Assembly (NCBI GenBank): GCA_024408015.1
Contig: JAKSVJ010000005.1
Span: 1-16,192 of the forward strand
DNA length: 16,192 nucleotides
Source of the DNA: Clostridia bacterium
GTDB taxonomy: Bacteria; Bacillota; Clostridia; Oscillospirales; CAG-272
Direction: 5' to 3'
Under the pieces are notes generated by a model, which saw only the letters and a program-made list of their open reading frames with translations, made no database searches and was not told where the DNA came from. Numbering within the stretch: position 1 is the first letter of the stretch; each line of letters starts with the position of its first letter. Shown here one piece after another: positions 6,081-13,698 of the stretch. The translations under genes were made by a program, and so were the position numbers.

Positions 6081-7382
6081 ATGATGAATAAAAAGTATTC
6101 TGCTTCAATCTATACTCTTGGTTGTCGTGTCAATCAATATGAGAGTGAGGCAGTTGTAGATAAATTAATTGAAGCAGGATTTGAAATCAAAGATTTCAAT
6201 GATGTTTGTGATATATATATAGTAAACACTTGTGCTGTTACTGGAGAGAGTGACAGAAAATCAAGACAGTATGTAAGAAGAGCAAAAAATACAAATCCTA
6301 AAGCTCATGTTATCGTAATGGGATGTTTGTCTCAGTACAAGCTTGAAGATTTGCAAGAATTAAATGTTGCTTCATACATATGTGGAAACAGAAATAAATT
6401 AAGCGTAGTAGATGCTGCTATTGCTCTTTGTGAGGGCAGAAGAGTTGACGAATACTCAATAGTGGATATCGATAAAGCTCCATATGAAAACATGGATGTA
6501 ATGCATTCTGATAATACAAGAGCTTATGTCAAAATCGAAGATGGATGCGATAATAATTGTGCTTATTGTTCTATCAAATATGCGCGTGGTCCAGTTGTAT
6601 CTCGTTTAAAAACTGATGTTATAAAAGAAGTTTGCCGTTTGGCAAAAATGGGATATAAAGAGGTAGTTTTAACGGGGGTTGAGACTGCATCTTATGGTAA
6701 GGATACGGGCGAAAAACTTGCTGATTTGATAAAGGAAATTGATAATGTTGAAGGAATAGAAAGAATTCGACTCGGTTCACTAGAGCCTTCAGTATTGACT
6801 CGTGAATTTGTTGAAACATTATCAAAGACAAAGAAATTTATGCCAAGTTTCCATTTATCATTGCAAAGTGGAAGCTCAAATGTTCTAGCTGCAATGAAGA
6901 GAAAGTACAACGCAGAGCAAGTTCTTGCCAAGGTTGATTTTGCAAAAAAATGCATTCCTAATGTGACTTTTACTTGCGATATTATCGCAGGATTTCCGGG
7001 TGAGACATATGATGATTATGTGCAAACATGTGAAATAATAGAGAAAATAGGATTTTTACATTGTCATATTTTTCCATTCTCTAAAAGAGAAGGAACTGAA
7101 GCTGCAAAGATGTCTGGACAGATTTTACGTAGTGAGAAAATCGCAAGAGCAAATTCTATAGGACATACTGCAAAGAGAGTTTCATGCACGTTATATTCTA
7201 GCATCAAGCCAGGTACAGAATTTGACGTTTTATTTGAAACACCTAAGGGTGATATGCAAATTGGTCACACACCTGAAATGTTTGAAGTGTGTGTAACAAA
7301 TTTAGAATCATTACAAGGTCAAATCAGACGAGTTAGAGTTGTATCTACAGAAAAAGAACAAATTTTTGGAGAACTAGTATAG
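6081..7382 (+). CDS. mtaB: tRNA N6-threonylcarbamoyladenosine(37)-C2-methylthiotransferase MtaB
   Basis: This radical SAM methylthiotransferase converts t6A37 to ms2t6A37 in tRNAs that read ANN codons. The 433-residue sequence has the N-terminal methylthiotransferase domain with cluster cysteines Cys15 (TLGCRVNQYES), Cys51 (VNTCAVTG) and Cys82 (VMGCLSQ). The radical SAM motif DGCDNNCAYC follows (Cys156, Cys160, Cys163), then a C-terminal TRAM-type region. TLGCRVNQYE and VNTCAVT point to MtaB rather than MiaB or RimO. I chose the ATG at 6081. The frame extends upstream to a TTG at 6039, but that lies inside the preceding terminator. No good Shine-Dalgarno site precedes 6081 (only GGG), suggesting modest translation. 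ATG at 6084 is equally possible. The stop TAG abuts the next gene's ATG. Confidence 0.93.
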   Translation: MMNKKYSASIYTLGCRVNQYESEAVVDKLIEAGFEIKDFNDVCDIYIVNTCAVTGESDRKSRQYVRRAKNTNPKAHVIVMGCLSQYKLEDLQELNVASYICGNRNKLSVVDAAIALCEGRRVDEYSIVDIDKAPYENMDVMHSDNTRAYVKIEDGCDNNCAYCSIKYARGPVVSRLKTDVIKEVCRLAKMGYKEVVLTGVETASYGKDTGEKLADLIKEIDNVEGIERIRLGSLEPSVLTREFVETLSKTKKFMPSFHLSLQSGSSNVLAAMKRKYNAEQVLAKVDFAKKCIPNVTFTCDIIAGFPGETYDDYVQTCEIIEKIGFLHCHIFPFSKREGTEAAKMSGQILRSEKIARANSIGHTAKRVSCTLYSSIKPGTEFDVLFETPKGDMQIGHTPEMFEVCVTNLESLQGQIRRVRVVSTEKEQIFGELV

Positions 7383-8354
7383 ATGGTAATCCTAACAATA
7401 GGAAAAAACGATGCAGGGCAGCGTTTAGATAAATTTATTACTAAAACGTATAAATCAATGCCACCATCCATGATGTACAAATTCATAAGAACCAAGAAAA
7501 TCAAGGTTAATCGCCATAGAGCAGAAATATCACAAATATTGAATGTTGGCGATACTATAGAGCTATTTTGCAAAGATGAATTTTTGGATACTGGAAAGAA
7601 AGATAGTTTTTATAAAAACATCAATCCATGTTTTGGCATCGTTTATGAAGACGAAAATATAATCATTTGTGATAAGCCAGCTGGACTACTATGCCATAGC
7701 GATACAGACGGCGAACAAAACACATTGATTGAACAAGTTAAAGCATATCTTTGGAAGAATGGTTCATATAAACCAGAAGATGAAAATTCATTTGCGCCAG
7801 CATTGTGTAACCGTATAGACAGAAACACTTCTGGAATTGTAGAAGAAGAAAAAAATGCTGAAGCTTTAAGGGTAATGAACGAGAAAATTAAAAATAGGAC
7901 TGTTTCAAAGTACTACTTGTGCCTTGTTCATGGTAAAATGGAAAAAAAGACTGATACTCTTAAAGGCTACTTGATTAAAGATCACAAAACCAACATGGTT
8001 AAGGTATATAAGTTCAAGCCAGGTGGTAGAGATGATGCTCTTGAAATTGTAACAAAGTATGAAGTGGTATATTTTGATGGAACTAACAGTTTGCTTGAGG
8101 TTGAACTTGTAACTGGAAGAACTCATCAAATTAGAGCTCACATGGCTTCAATTGGACACCCGCTTGTTGGTGATGGCAAATATGCTGAGAACAAACAAGA
8201 TAGACAAAAGGGATATAATCATCAAGCTTTGTATTCATACAAATTGGTATTTGAAAAAGATACCAAATCAATTCTGTCTTACCTTGACGGAAGAACATTT
8301 AGAGTTGACCTTGGAAAAATTGATTTTGTTATCGACAAAACAATTTTAGGTTAA
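7383..8354 (+). CDS. RluA-family pseudouridine synthase with S4 domain
   Basis: This 323-residue protein isomerises uridines to pseudouridine in rRNA (RluA/RluC/RluD type). Residues 1-65 are an S4 RNA-binding domain (AGQRLDKFITK, IRTKKIKVNRHRAE). The catalytic domain holds CNRIDRNTSGI with catalytic Asp146, the family's usual HRLD being NRID. Further on are KYYLCLVHG and the strongly conserved LVTGRTHQIRAHMASIGHPL. The start directly follows the mtaB stop with zero spacing, with GGAGA about 10 nt upstream, so it is co-transcribed and probably coupled. Oddity: the strand after the catalytic loop reads GIVEEEKNAEAL, where relatives have hydrophobic residues such as IVIAAKN. The rRNA target cannot be assigned from sequence. 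Confidence 0.9.
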   Translation: MVILTIGKNDAGQRLDKFITKTYKSMPPSMMYKFIRTKKIKVNRHRAEISQILNVGDTIELFCKDEFLDTGKKDSFYKNINPCFGIVYEDENIIICDKPAGLLCHSDTDGEQNTLIEQVKAYLWKNGSYKPEDENSFAPALCNRIDRNTSGIVEEEKNAEALRVMNEKIKNRTVSKYYLCLVHGKMEKKTDTLKGYLIKDHKTNMVKVYKFKPGGRDDALEIVTKYEVVYFDGTNSLLEVELVTGRTHQIRAHMASIGHPLVGDGKYAENKQDRQKGYNHQALYSYKLVFEKDTKSILSYLDGRTFRVDLGKIDFVIDKTILG

Positions 8355-8407
8355 CATTAATAACGAAAAAAATAAGAATGAAATAAAAAACAACAAGGAG
8401 AATTACA

Positions 8408-9037
8408 ATGAGCGAATTACATGTAATTAATCACCCACTTATCCAACACAAATTGACACTTATGAGACAGACAGAAACTGGTTCAAAAGACTTCCGTCAG
8501 CTTCTTGATGAAATCTCACTTTTGATGGGTTACGAAGTAACAAGAGACCTTCCATTGGAAGACATTAACATCGAGACACCTATTTGCAAGATGGTAGGCA
8601 AGCAGATTTCTGGTATGAAATTAGCTGTAGTTCCGATTCTTCGTGCCGGCTTGGGAATGATGAACTCACTTCTTGAACTTGTACCTGTTGCTAAAGTTGG
8701 TTTTATTGGTTTGTATCGTGACCCAGTTACACATGAACCTGTTGAATACTACTGCAAATTACCAGAAGACGTTGATAAGAGAATTGTAATTCTTGTTGAC
8801 CCAATGCTCGCTACTGGTGGTTCTTCAAGAGATGCCATCACAATGCTCAAAGACCGTGGATGTAAAAACATCAAACTCATGTGCCTTGTTGGTGTACCAG
8901 AAGGTGTTAAGACTGTTCAGGATGCTCACCCAGATGTAGATATTTATCTTGCTGCTTTGGATGAAAAACTCAACGAAAATAAATATATTGTTCCTGGTCT
9001 TGGCGATGCCGGAGACAGAATTTTCGGAACAAAATAA
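8408..9037 (+). CDS. upp: Uracil phosphoribosyltransferase
   Basis: This pyrimidine-salvage enzyme makes UMP and pyrophosphate from uracil and PRPP. The complete 209-residue protein shows the PRPP-binding motif VDPMLATGGSS (about 137-147), the conserved VPILRAGLGM, and the C-terminal uracil-binding PGLGDAGDRIFGTK. AAGGAG lies 7 nt before the ATG. It is 53 nt downstream of the pseudouridine synthase gene, in an AT-rich gap without a convincing promoter or terminator, so it may be the last gene of the mtaB unit. No terminator is evident before the infC promoter. Confidence 0.97.
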   Translation: MSELHVINHPLIQHKLTLMRQTETGSKDFRQLLDEISLLMGYEVTRDLPLEDINIETPICKMVGKQISGMKLAVVPILRAGLGMMNSLLELVPVAKVGFIGLYRDPVTHEPVEYYCKLPEDVDKRIVILVDPMLATGGSSRDAITMLKDRGCKNIKLMCLVGVPEGVKTVQDAHPDVDIYLAALDEKLNENKYIVPGLGDAGDRIFGTK

Positions 9038-9081
9038 TTTAAAAACAGTCAAAATTACTTTGAAACAAGAAGAAAAAGTGC

Positions 9082-9110
9082 TTGACAAAGACTCGTTAAG
9101 GTGATAGAAT
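9082..9110 (+). promoter_or_regulatory. Promoter for infC-rpmI-rplT
   Basis: TTGACA (9082-9087), a 17-bp spacer, then TAGAAT (9105-9110) preceded by TGA, forming an extended -10. The predicted start near 9117 gives an unusually long leader of about 150 nt before infC. Confidence 0.88.
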
Positions 9111-9116
9111 ACGTAG

Positions 9117-9244
9117 GACAAAGAAGTAGAGCGTTCTCCGTTCTCACCGTTCCGTATACGAGTCCGGTTAATAAGTAAGAATTTTCGGTATTGTTTTATG
9201 TACTGTATTTTTATGCGGAGAGTCTCGACTTTCCGCATTTTTTT
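9117..9244 (+). promoter_or_regulatory. infC operon leader with attenuator (L20-leader type)
   Basis: The roughly 150-nt leader ends in a perfect 11-bp stem (ATGCGGAGAGT, loop CTCG, ACTTTCCGCAT, 9213-9238) followed by six T: an intrinsic terminator placed before infC. Upstream, TTCTCCG (9134-9140) can pair with the left arm of that stem (9216-9222; six Watson-Crick pairs plus one G-U), offering an antiterminator form. In Bacillus the same operon is controlled by L20, which binds the leader and promotes premature termination; position and layout match that system. There is no T-box signature. I cannot confirm a match to the L20-leader model without a covariance search. Confidence 0.7.
9213..9244 (+). 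terminator. Attenuator terminator in the infC leader
   Basis: Fully paired 11-bp stem with a CTCG loop and a T run at 9239-9244, ending 24 nt before the infC start codon. It must be at least partly bypassed for the ribosomal protein operon to be expressed. Confidence 0.88.
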
Positions 9245-9268
9245 ACACTCAATTGGAGGTGTTTACTT

Positions 9269-9796
9269 ATTAGTAACAAAGGCGATCATCAAATCAACGA
9301 GGATATCAAAGCCCCTGAAGTAAGACTTATTGGTGCTGAAGGCGAGCAGGTTGGTATCGTAAAAATCGAAGAAGCTCTTAAGCAGGCAAATGATGCCGGA
9401 TATGATCTCGTTATGATAGCTGCGCAGGCTCAGCCACCTGTTTGCAAAATAATGGATTATGGCAAATTCTGTTTCGAGCAAGAGAAACGTGAAAAAGAAG
9501 CCAAGAAGAAACAGCAGGTTATAGAAATTAAAGAAATTCAGTTGACTTGTAACATTGGCGACCATGATTTTGAAACAAAAGCTAAGCATGCAATCCGTTT
9601 CCTACAAGATGGAAACAAAGTTAAAGTCGTATTAAAATTTAAAGCGCGCAGAGAAATGTTCCACACTGAACTTGGATTAGAAGTAGTAGGTCGTTTCCAA
9701 GAGACATGTAAGGAATATGGCAGTGCAGATAAAAAACCTGTACTTGAAGGTAGAACAATTACATTGATCCTTGCGCCAATCAACAATAAAAAATAA
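9269..9796 (+). CDS. infC: Translation initiation factor IF-3 (AUU start codon)
   Basis: IF3 binds the 30S subunit, prevents premature 50S joining and checks the start codon. The protein is 175 residues, normal for the family. It has an N-terminal domain beginning with HQINEDIKAPEVRLIG, the signature KIMDYGKFCFEQEK, a Lys-rich linker and the C-terminal domain (GDHDFETKAKHAIRFL, KFKARREM). No ATG, GTG or TTG fits the expected N-terminus. GGAGGT (9255-9260) lies 8 nt before an ATT at 9269, which gives the right length. The in-frame ATG at 9191 would place the terminator stem inside the coding region. A rare AUU start is known for infC and allows autoregulation by IF3. It is the first gene of infC-rpmI-rplT. 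Confidence 0.95.
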   Translation: MSNKGDHQINEDIKAPEVRLIGAEGEQVGIVKIEEALKQANDAGYDLVMIAAQAQPPVCKIMDYGKFCFEQEKREKEAKKKQQVIEIKEIQLTCNIGDHDFETKAKHAIRFLQDGNKVKVVLKFKARREMFHTELGLEVVGRFQETCKEYGSADKKPVLEGRTITLILAPINNKK

Positions 9797-9816
9797 ACCG
9801 AAAGGATATTAGAAAA

Positions 9817-10011
9817 ATGGGAAAAATCAAAACACATAGCGCTACTGCTAAAAGATTTACCGTAACAAAGAGCGGTAAGGTTAAATTAAATAGCTCTTTC
9901 CGTCGTCACAAACTTGGAAAGAAGACAGCTAAACGTAAACGTCAGCTCAGACGCAACGCATACTTGAGTGAGTCATTCGCACCTACAATCAAGTCACTCA
10001 TACACAACTAA
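9817..10011 (+). CDS. rpmI: 50S ribosomal protein L35
   Basis: This complete 64-residue, very basic large-subunit protein has the L35 pattern KTHSATAKRFTVTKSGKVK and RRHKLGKKTAKRKRQLR. It starts 20 nt after infC, with AAAGGA before the ATG, in the universal order infC-rpmI-rplT. Confidence 0.97.
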   Translation: MGKIKTHSATAKRFTVTKSGKVKLNSSFRRHKLGKKTAKRKRQLRRNAYLSESFAPTIKSLIHN

Positions 10012-10038
10012 TATCGGGAAAGTAGGAGGAAAAGAGAA

Positions 10039-10398
10039 ATGGCAAGAGTTAAGGGCGCGATGATGACGCGCAAAACTAGAAAGAAAATTTTAAAAGCAGC
10101 TAAAGGTTACTGGGGTTCAAAGTCAAAGCACTTCAAGATGGCTAAAGAAGCCGTAATGAAGAGCGGTAACTATGCATTCACAGGACGTAAACTCAAAAAG
10201 AGAGATTTCCGTTCACTATGGATCACAAGAATCTCAGCTCAGGCTAAGGTTAACGGAATCAACTACTCACAGCTTATGCATGGTCTTAAGCTCGCTGGTG
10301 TTGATCTCAACAGAAAGATGCTTGCTGAAATCGCAGTAAGCGACAAAGAAGCTTTTGCTTCAATCGTTGATACAGCTAAAGCAGCTCTCAACAAATAA
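10039..10398 (+). CDS. rplT: 50S ribosomal protein L20
   Basis: This complete 119-residue protein is needed early in assembly of the large subunit. The signature TRKTRKKILKAAKGYWGSKS and KKRDFRSLWITRISA are clear. GGAGG precedes the ATG. L20 is the known feedback regulator of this operon in Firmicutes, acting on the leader, which here contains an attenuator. Last gene before a strong terminator. Confidence 0.98.
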   Translation: MARVKGAMMTRKTRKKILKAAKGYWGSKSKHFKMAKEAVMKSGNYAFTGRKLKKRDFRSLWITRISAQAKVNGINYSQLMHGLKLAGVDLNRKMLAEIAVSDKEAFASIVDTAKAALNK

Positions 10399-10415
10399 GA
10401 AAAATGATTTCAACT

Positions 10416-10453
10416 AAACCAAAGTACGCGCGTATACGTGTACTTTGGTTTTT
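10416..10453 (+). terminator. Intrinsic terminator after rplT
   Basis: AAACCAAAGTACGCG (10416-10430), loop CGTATA, CGTGTACTTTGGTTT (10437-10451): a 15-bp stem with a single G-U pair, running into TTTTT and a second T-run. It is a very stable end to the ribosomal protein operon. The next gene starts at 10476 with no space for a full promoter between. Confidence 0.92.
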
Positions 10454-10475
10454 GGCTTTTTTGTGGAGTATTTAA

Positions 10476-11270
10476 ATGCAGGTATTAAATTTAGAAAAAA
10501 TAACAAGCCGTAGCAATAATAAAATTGTAGAAGCATCTAAACTTGTTGATAGAAAATACAGAGAATCTAGCAAGTGTTTTTTTATCGAGGGCATAAAACT
10601 ATTTAGAGAAGCTATGCAAAGTGGTGCTGAATTTGTTAGAGTATTTGTTACGGAAGATGCAATTTTAAAATATTCTGATGATATTTCAAAAGCAAATTGT
10701 AAAGAAAAATATGAAGTTTCAAGTGAAGTGTTTTCAAAAATTACAAATGAGAATGCTCCACAAGGAATCTTTGCCGTATTAAAGTATTATTCACCATCAA
10801 AAAAAGATGGTAACGAAAAGAATATATCTATTGTTTTAGACGAGATATCAGATCCTGGTAATTTGGGCACGATTATTAGATGTGCCGATGCTATGGGTAT
10901 TGACTGTGTATATATTGGTGACAATGGGGTTGATCTGTTTAATCCAAAGACAGTTCGTTCATGTATGGGCTCTCTTTTTAGAGTTAATACAGTAAGATGT
11001 AATGTTATTACTGCAATAGAAAATTTAAGACAAGATGGATATAAAGTATACGCGGCAGTACTGAATGAAAATGCTGTTGACGTAAGGAAAATTGACCACA
11101 ATGGTAAAATTGCTTTTGTTGTCGGAAATGAAGGAAGAGGCGTGTCTTCAAGTACAGTTCCTGCTTGTAATGGAAGTATCATTATTCCTATGATGGAGAA
11201 TGTTAATTCATTGAACGCAGCGGTTGCCGCATCAGTTCTCATGTGGGAAGTGTCAAGAGATCGTTTGTAA
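10476..11270 (+). CDS. TrmH/SpoU-family RNA 2'-O-ribose methyltransferase
   Basis: This 264-residue SPOUT-class methylase uses S-adenosylmethionine and probably acts on 23S rRNA. It has an N-terminal substrate-binding domain (KYRESSKCFFIEGIKLFREA, then NAPQGIFAVL). Three knot motifs follow: DPGNLGTIIRCADAMG (about 126-141), VVGNEGRGV (about 211-219) and the C-terminal IPM...VNSLNAAVAASVLMWE. In Bacillus subtilis the gene after rplT (ysgA) belongs to the same family and holds the same place, so orthology is likely; the exact target nucleotide is not visible. GGAG precedes the ATG at about 8 nt. It lies directly behind the rplT terminator. Confidence 0.9.
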   Translation: MQVLNLEKITSRSNNKIVEASKLVDRKYRESSKCFFIEGIKLFREAMQSGAEFVRVFVTEDAILKYSDDISKANCKEKYEVSSEVFSKITNENAPQGIFAVLKYYSPSKKDGNEKNISIVLDEISDPGNLGTIIRCADAMGIDCVYIGDNGVDLFNPKTVRSCMGSLFRVNTVRCNVITAIENLRQDGYKVYAAVLNENAVDVRKIDHNGKIAFVVGNEGRGVSSSTVPACNGSIIIPMMENVNSLNAAVAASVLMWEVSRDRL

Positions 11271-11277
11271 AAGGTTG

Positions 11278-11306
11278 TTGACAAAAACAATCACAACCAA
11301 TATAAT
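11278..11306 (+). promoter_or_regulatory. Perfect consensus promoter for topA
   Basis: TTGACA (11278-11283), exactly 17 bp, TATAAT (11301-11306): both hexamers match the sigma-A consensus. It begins 8 nt after the TrmH-family stop. The transcript is expected near 11313, with AAGAAGG shortly before the topA ATG. Confidence 0.9.
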
Positions 11307-11340
11307 TTCTTTTCGACAAAGCAAAGAAGGAAAATTAATA

Positions 11341-13569
11341 ATGAGTAAGCTAATAATTATTGAATCTCCATTCAAAGCACCAGCAATTGAATCTTACCTA
11401 GGTAAAGATTATAAAGTGCTAGCTACTAAAGGTCATATTAGAGACCTTCCAAGAAGCACTCTGGGTGTTGATGTTGATAATGGATTCAAACCTAAATATA
11501 TAACAATTCAAGGAAAGTCAGATACAATATCACAACTTAAAAAAGAAGCAAAAAATGCTGAAGCTGTATATTTTGCGACTGACCCTGATCGCGAAGGCGA
11601 AGCTATTTCTTGGCATATCGCTTATGTTTTGGGATTAGAACCTGAAAAATGTTTGCGTGTGTCTTTTAATGAAATTACAAAATCTATTGTTCAATCAGAA
11701 ATTAAAAAGCCAAGACCAATTGATATGAGCCTTGTTGATGCTCAGCAAGCAAGACGAGTTTTGGATAGAATTGTGGGATATAAATTAAGCCCATATTTGT
11801 GGAAAACCATCAAGAGCGGTTTATCTGCCGGACGTGTACAATCAGTTGTTACACGACTCATCGTTGATAGAGATAACGAAATCAATTCATTTGTACCAAA
11901 AGAATATTGGACTGTTGAAGCTGATTTGAAAGTTGGCTCAAGAACAAAGATTACTGCTAAATATTATGGTAGTGAAGCGAAGAGAGAACTCACAAGCAAA
12001 GAAATGGCAGATGAAATTATTGAAGATTGCAATAATGGCAAATTTGAGATAGCATCTCTTGTAACTTCAACAAAATCAAAGAGCCCAGCTCCACCGTTTA
12101 CAACATCAACATTGCAACAGGAAGCTTCAAGAAGACTTGGATATCATTCAAGCAGAATCATGAAGATTGCTCAAGGACTATATGAAGGTGTTAACGTTGG
12201 TAGCGCTAATGGAGGCACTCATGGTCTTATTACATACATGAGAACTGACTCCCTTAGAGTATCAGATGAAGCTAGTCAACTTGCAAAGAAATATATTGTA
12301 GATAGATTTGGAAAATCATATTATCCACCAAAACCAAGAGTGTTCAAATCAAAGTCTTCAGCACAAGATGCACACGAAGCTATTAGACCAACTAACGTAG
12401 AATTAACTCCTGAAATTGTTAAAGAACATTTGACAACAGACCAGTATAAATTGTACAAATTGATTTGGGAAAGATTCGTTGCTTCACAGATGAAAAATGC
12501 TGAATTTGAGATAACTGAGGCAACATTTAAATGCTCAAAACACATCTTCAAATCAAGCGCAAGCAACGCAATTTTTGATGGTTATTTGGCTGTATATAAT
12601 GACTCGGATGATGAGGAGTCATCAGGAAAATTATCCAAGATTACAAAAGATGATGAGGTTAAATGTGAGGGTGTTACTGGAACACAAAAATTCACAGAAC
12701 CACCAGCAAGATACACAGAAGGCTCACTTGTAAAAGTGATGGAAGAAAAGGGTATCGGAAGACCTTCAACTTATGCTCAAACAATTTCAACAATTATTGA
12801 TAGAGGCTATGTTGTTCTTGAAAAGAAATTGTTCAAATCCACTCCACTTGGAGTTGCAACAGTTGACTTGATGAAGAAGAATTTCCCAAAGATTGTTGAC
12901 TATAAATTCACAGCAAATGTTGAAACATCTCTTGACGAAATAGCATCCGGAAATGAGTCATTTGAAAACGTTTTGAGTGGCTTCTATGGTGACTTTTCTA
13001 ACACACTTAAAGATGCCCAAGAGCACTTGAAAGAAAACAAAGTAAAGATTCCAGATGAAGAGTCTGATATTGTTTGCGACAAGTGTGGTAGAAAGATGGT
13101 AATCAAAACTGGTAAGTATGGCAAATTTGCTGCTTGCCCAGGTTTCCCGGAATGTCAAAATATCAAATCACTTGATGATTCTAAAGCAAAGAAAACTACT
13201 GCAAAAACAGAGCCAGAACAGACTGACCTTAAGTGCGAAAAATGTGGATCTCCACTACTTATCCGTTCTTCTAGATATGGTAAGTTCTATGCATGTTCAT
13301 CATTTCCTAAATGCAGATATACAAAAGCAATTAGAGAAGAAATTGATGTACCATGTCCAAAGTGCGGAGGCAAAGTTTTAAAGGGCAAAGGTAAGCACAA
13401 TGCAGTGTTCTATAGCTGTGAGAATTATCCAAAATGTGATTTCTCAATGTGGGATTTGCCTACAAATAAAACTTGTCCAAACTGTGGTTCAATGCTGGCA
13501 TTAAAACAGGCAAAAAATGTTTTGTGTTGCACTAATAAAGAGTGTGGTTACAAGGAAGAACAAAATTAA
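11341..13569 (+). CDS. topA: DNA topoisomerase I (type IA)
   Basis: This enzyme relaxes negatively supercoiled DNA through a covalent 5'-phosphotyrosine. The 742-residue protein starts at ATG 11341 after AAGAAGG; an in-frame ATG at 11224 lies inside the preceding gene and is rejected. Toprim domain: Glu8 in IIIESPFKA and the acidic triad DPDREGE at 81-87. Next come SAGRVQSVVTRLIVDRD and the active-site Tyr299 in GLITYMRTDS. The C-terminus (about 575-742) holds four zinc ribbons, beginning CDKCGRKM, CEKCGSPL, CPKCGGKV and CPNCGSML. The Toprim start reads ESPFKAPAI rather than the usual ESPAKAKTI. It is a single-gene unit with a perfect promoter and a good terminator. Confidence 0.97.
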   Translation: MSKLIIIESPFKAPAIESYLGKDYKVLATKGHIRDLPRSTLGVDVDNGFKPKYITIQGKSDTISQLKKEAKNAEAVYFATDPDREGEAISWHIAYVLGLEPEKCLRVSFNEITKSIVQSEIKKPRPIDMSLVDAQQARRVLDRIVGYKLSPYLWKTIKSGLSAGRVQSVVTRLIVDRDNEINSFVPKEYWTVEADLKVGSRTKITAKYYGSEAKRELTSKEMADEIIEDCNNGKFEIASLVTSTKSKSPAPPFTTSTLQQEASRRLGYHSSRIMKIAQGLYEGVNVGSANGGTHGLITYMRTDSLRVSDEASQLAKKYIVDRFGKSYYPPKPRVFKSKSSAQDAHEAIRPTNVELTPEIVKEHLTTDQYKLYKLIWERFVASQMKNAEFEITEATFKCSKHIFKSSASNAIFDGYLAVYNDSDDEESSGKLSKITKDDEVKCEGVTGTQKFTEPPARYTEGSLVKVMEEKGIGRPSTYAQTISTIIDRGYVVLEKKLFKSTPLGVATVDLMKKNFPKIVDYKFTANVETSLDEIASGNESFENVLSGFYGDFSNTLKDAQEHLKENKVKIPDEESDIVCDKCGRKMVIKTGKYGKFAACPGFPECQNIKSLDDSKAKKTTAKTEPEQTDLKCEKCGSPLLIRSSRYGKFYACSSFPKCRYTKAIREEIDVPCPKCGGKVLKGKGKHNAVFYSCENYPKCDFSMWDLPTNKTCPNCGSMLALKQAKNVLCCTNKECGYKEEQN

Positions 13570-13577
13570 AAAAATCG

Positions 13578-13616
13578 ATGCGGAGAAGAAGGAAAAATTC
13601 TTTTCCGCATTTGCTT
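13578..13616 (+). terminator. Intrinsic terminator after topA
   Basis: ATGCGGAGAAGAA (13578-13590), loop GGAAAAA, TTCTTTTCCGCAT (13598-13610): 13 bp with one G-U, then a T-rich tail (TTGCTTTTT). Its outer arms (ATGCGGAGA and TTCCGCAT) are the same as those of the infC attenuator. Confidence 0.88.
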
Positions 13617-13633
13617 TTTGTGTCAAAAATTTG

Positions 13634-13661
13634 TTGAAAATCTAATATATATGTGTATAAT
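13634..13661 (+). promoter_or_regulatory. Promoter for plsX-rnc
   Basis: TTGAAA (13634-13639), a 16-bp spacer, consensus TATAAT (13656-13661), immediately followed by a second overlapping TATAAT. It lies 37 bp before the plsX ATG, after the topA terminator, so plsX, rnc and the radical SAM gene form a separate unit. GGCGGAGGG lies before the start codon. Confidence 0.7.
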
Positions 13662-13698
13662 ATAATTAATATACTATTGCTTTCTGGCGGAGGGTTTT

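Noticed and set aside
9111..9268. T-box or other aminoacyl-tRNA-sensing leader before infC
   Set aside because: No T-box GGTGGNACCGCG-type motif is present and the downstream genes are not amino-acid related; L20-type control fits better.
9191..9268. ATG at 9191 as an N-terminal extension of IF3
   Set aside because: It would put the attenuator stem within the coding sequence and add 26 residues unlike any IF3; the Shine-Dalgarno site fits the ATT at 9269.
11224..11340. ATG at 11224 as the topA start
   Set aside because: It lies within the end of the TrmH-family gene and upstream of the topA promoter; ATG 11341 gives the standard Toprim N-terminus.
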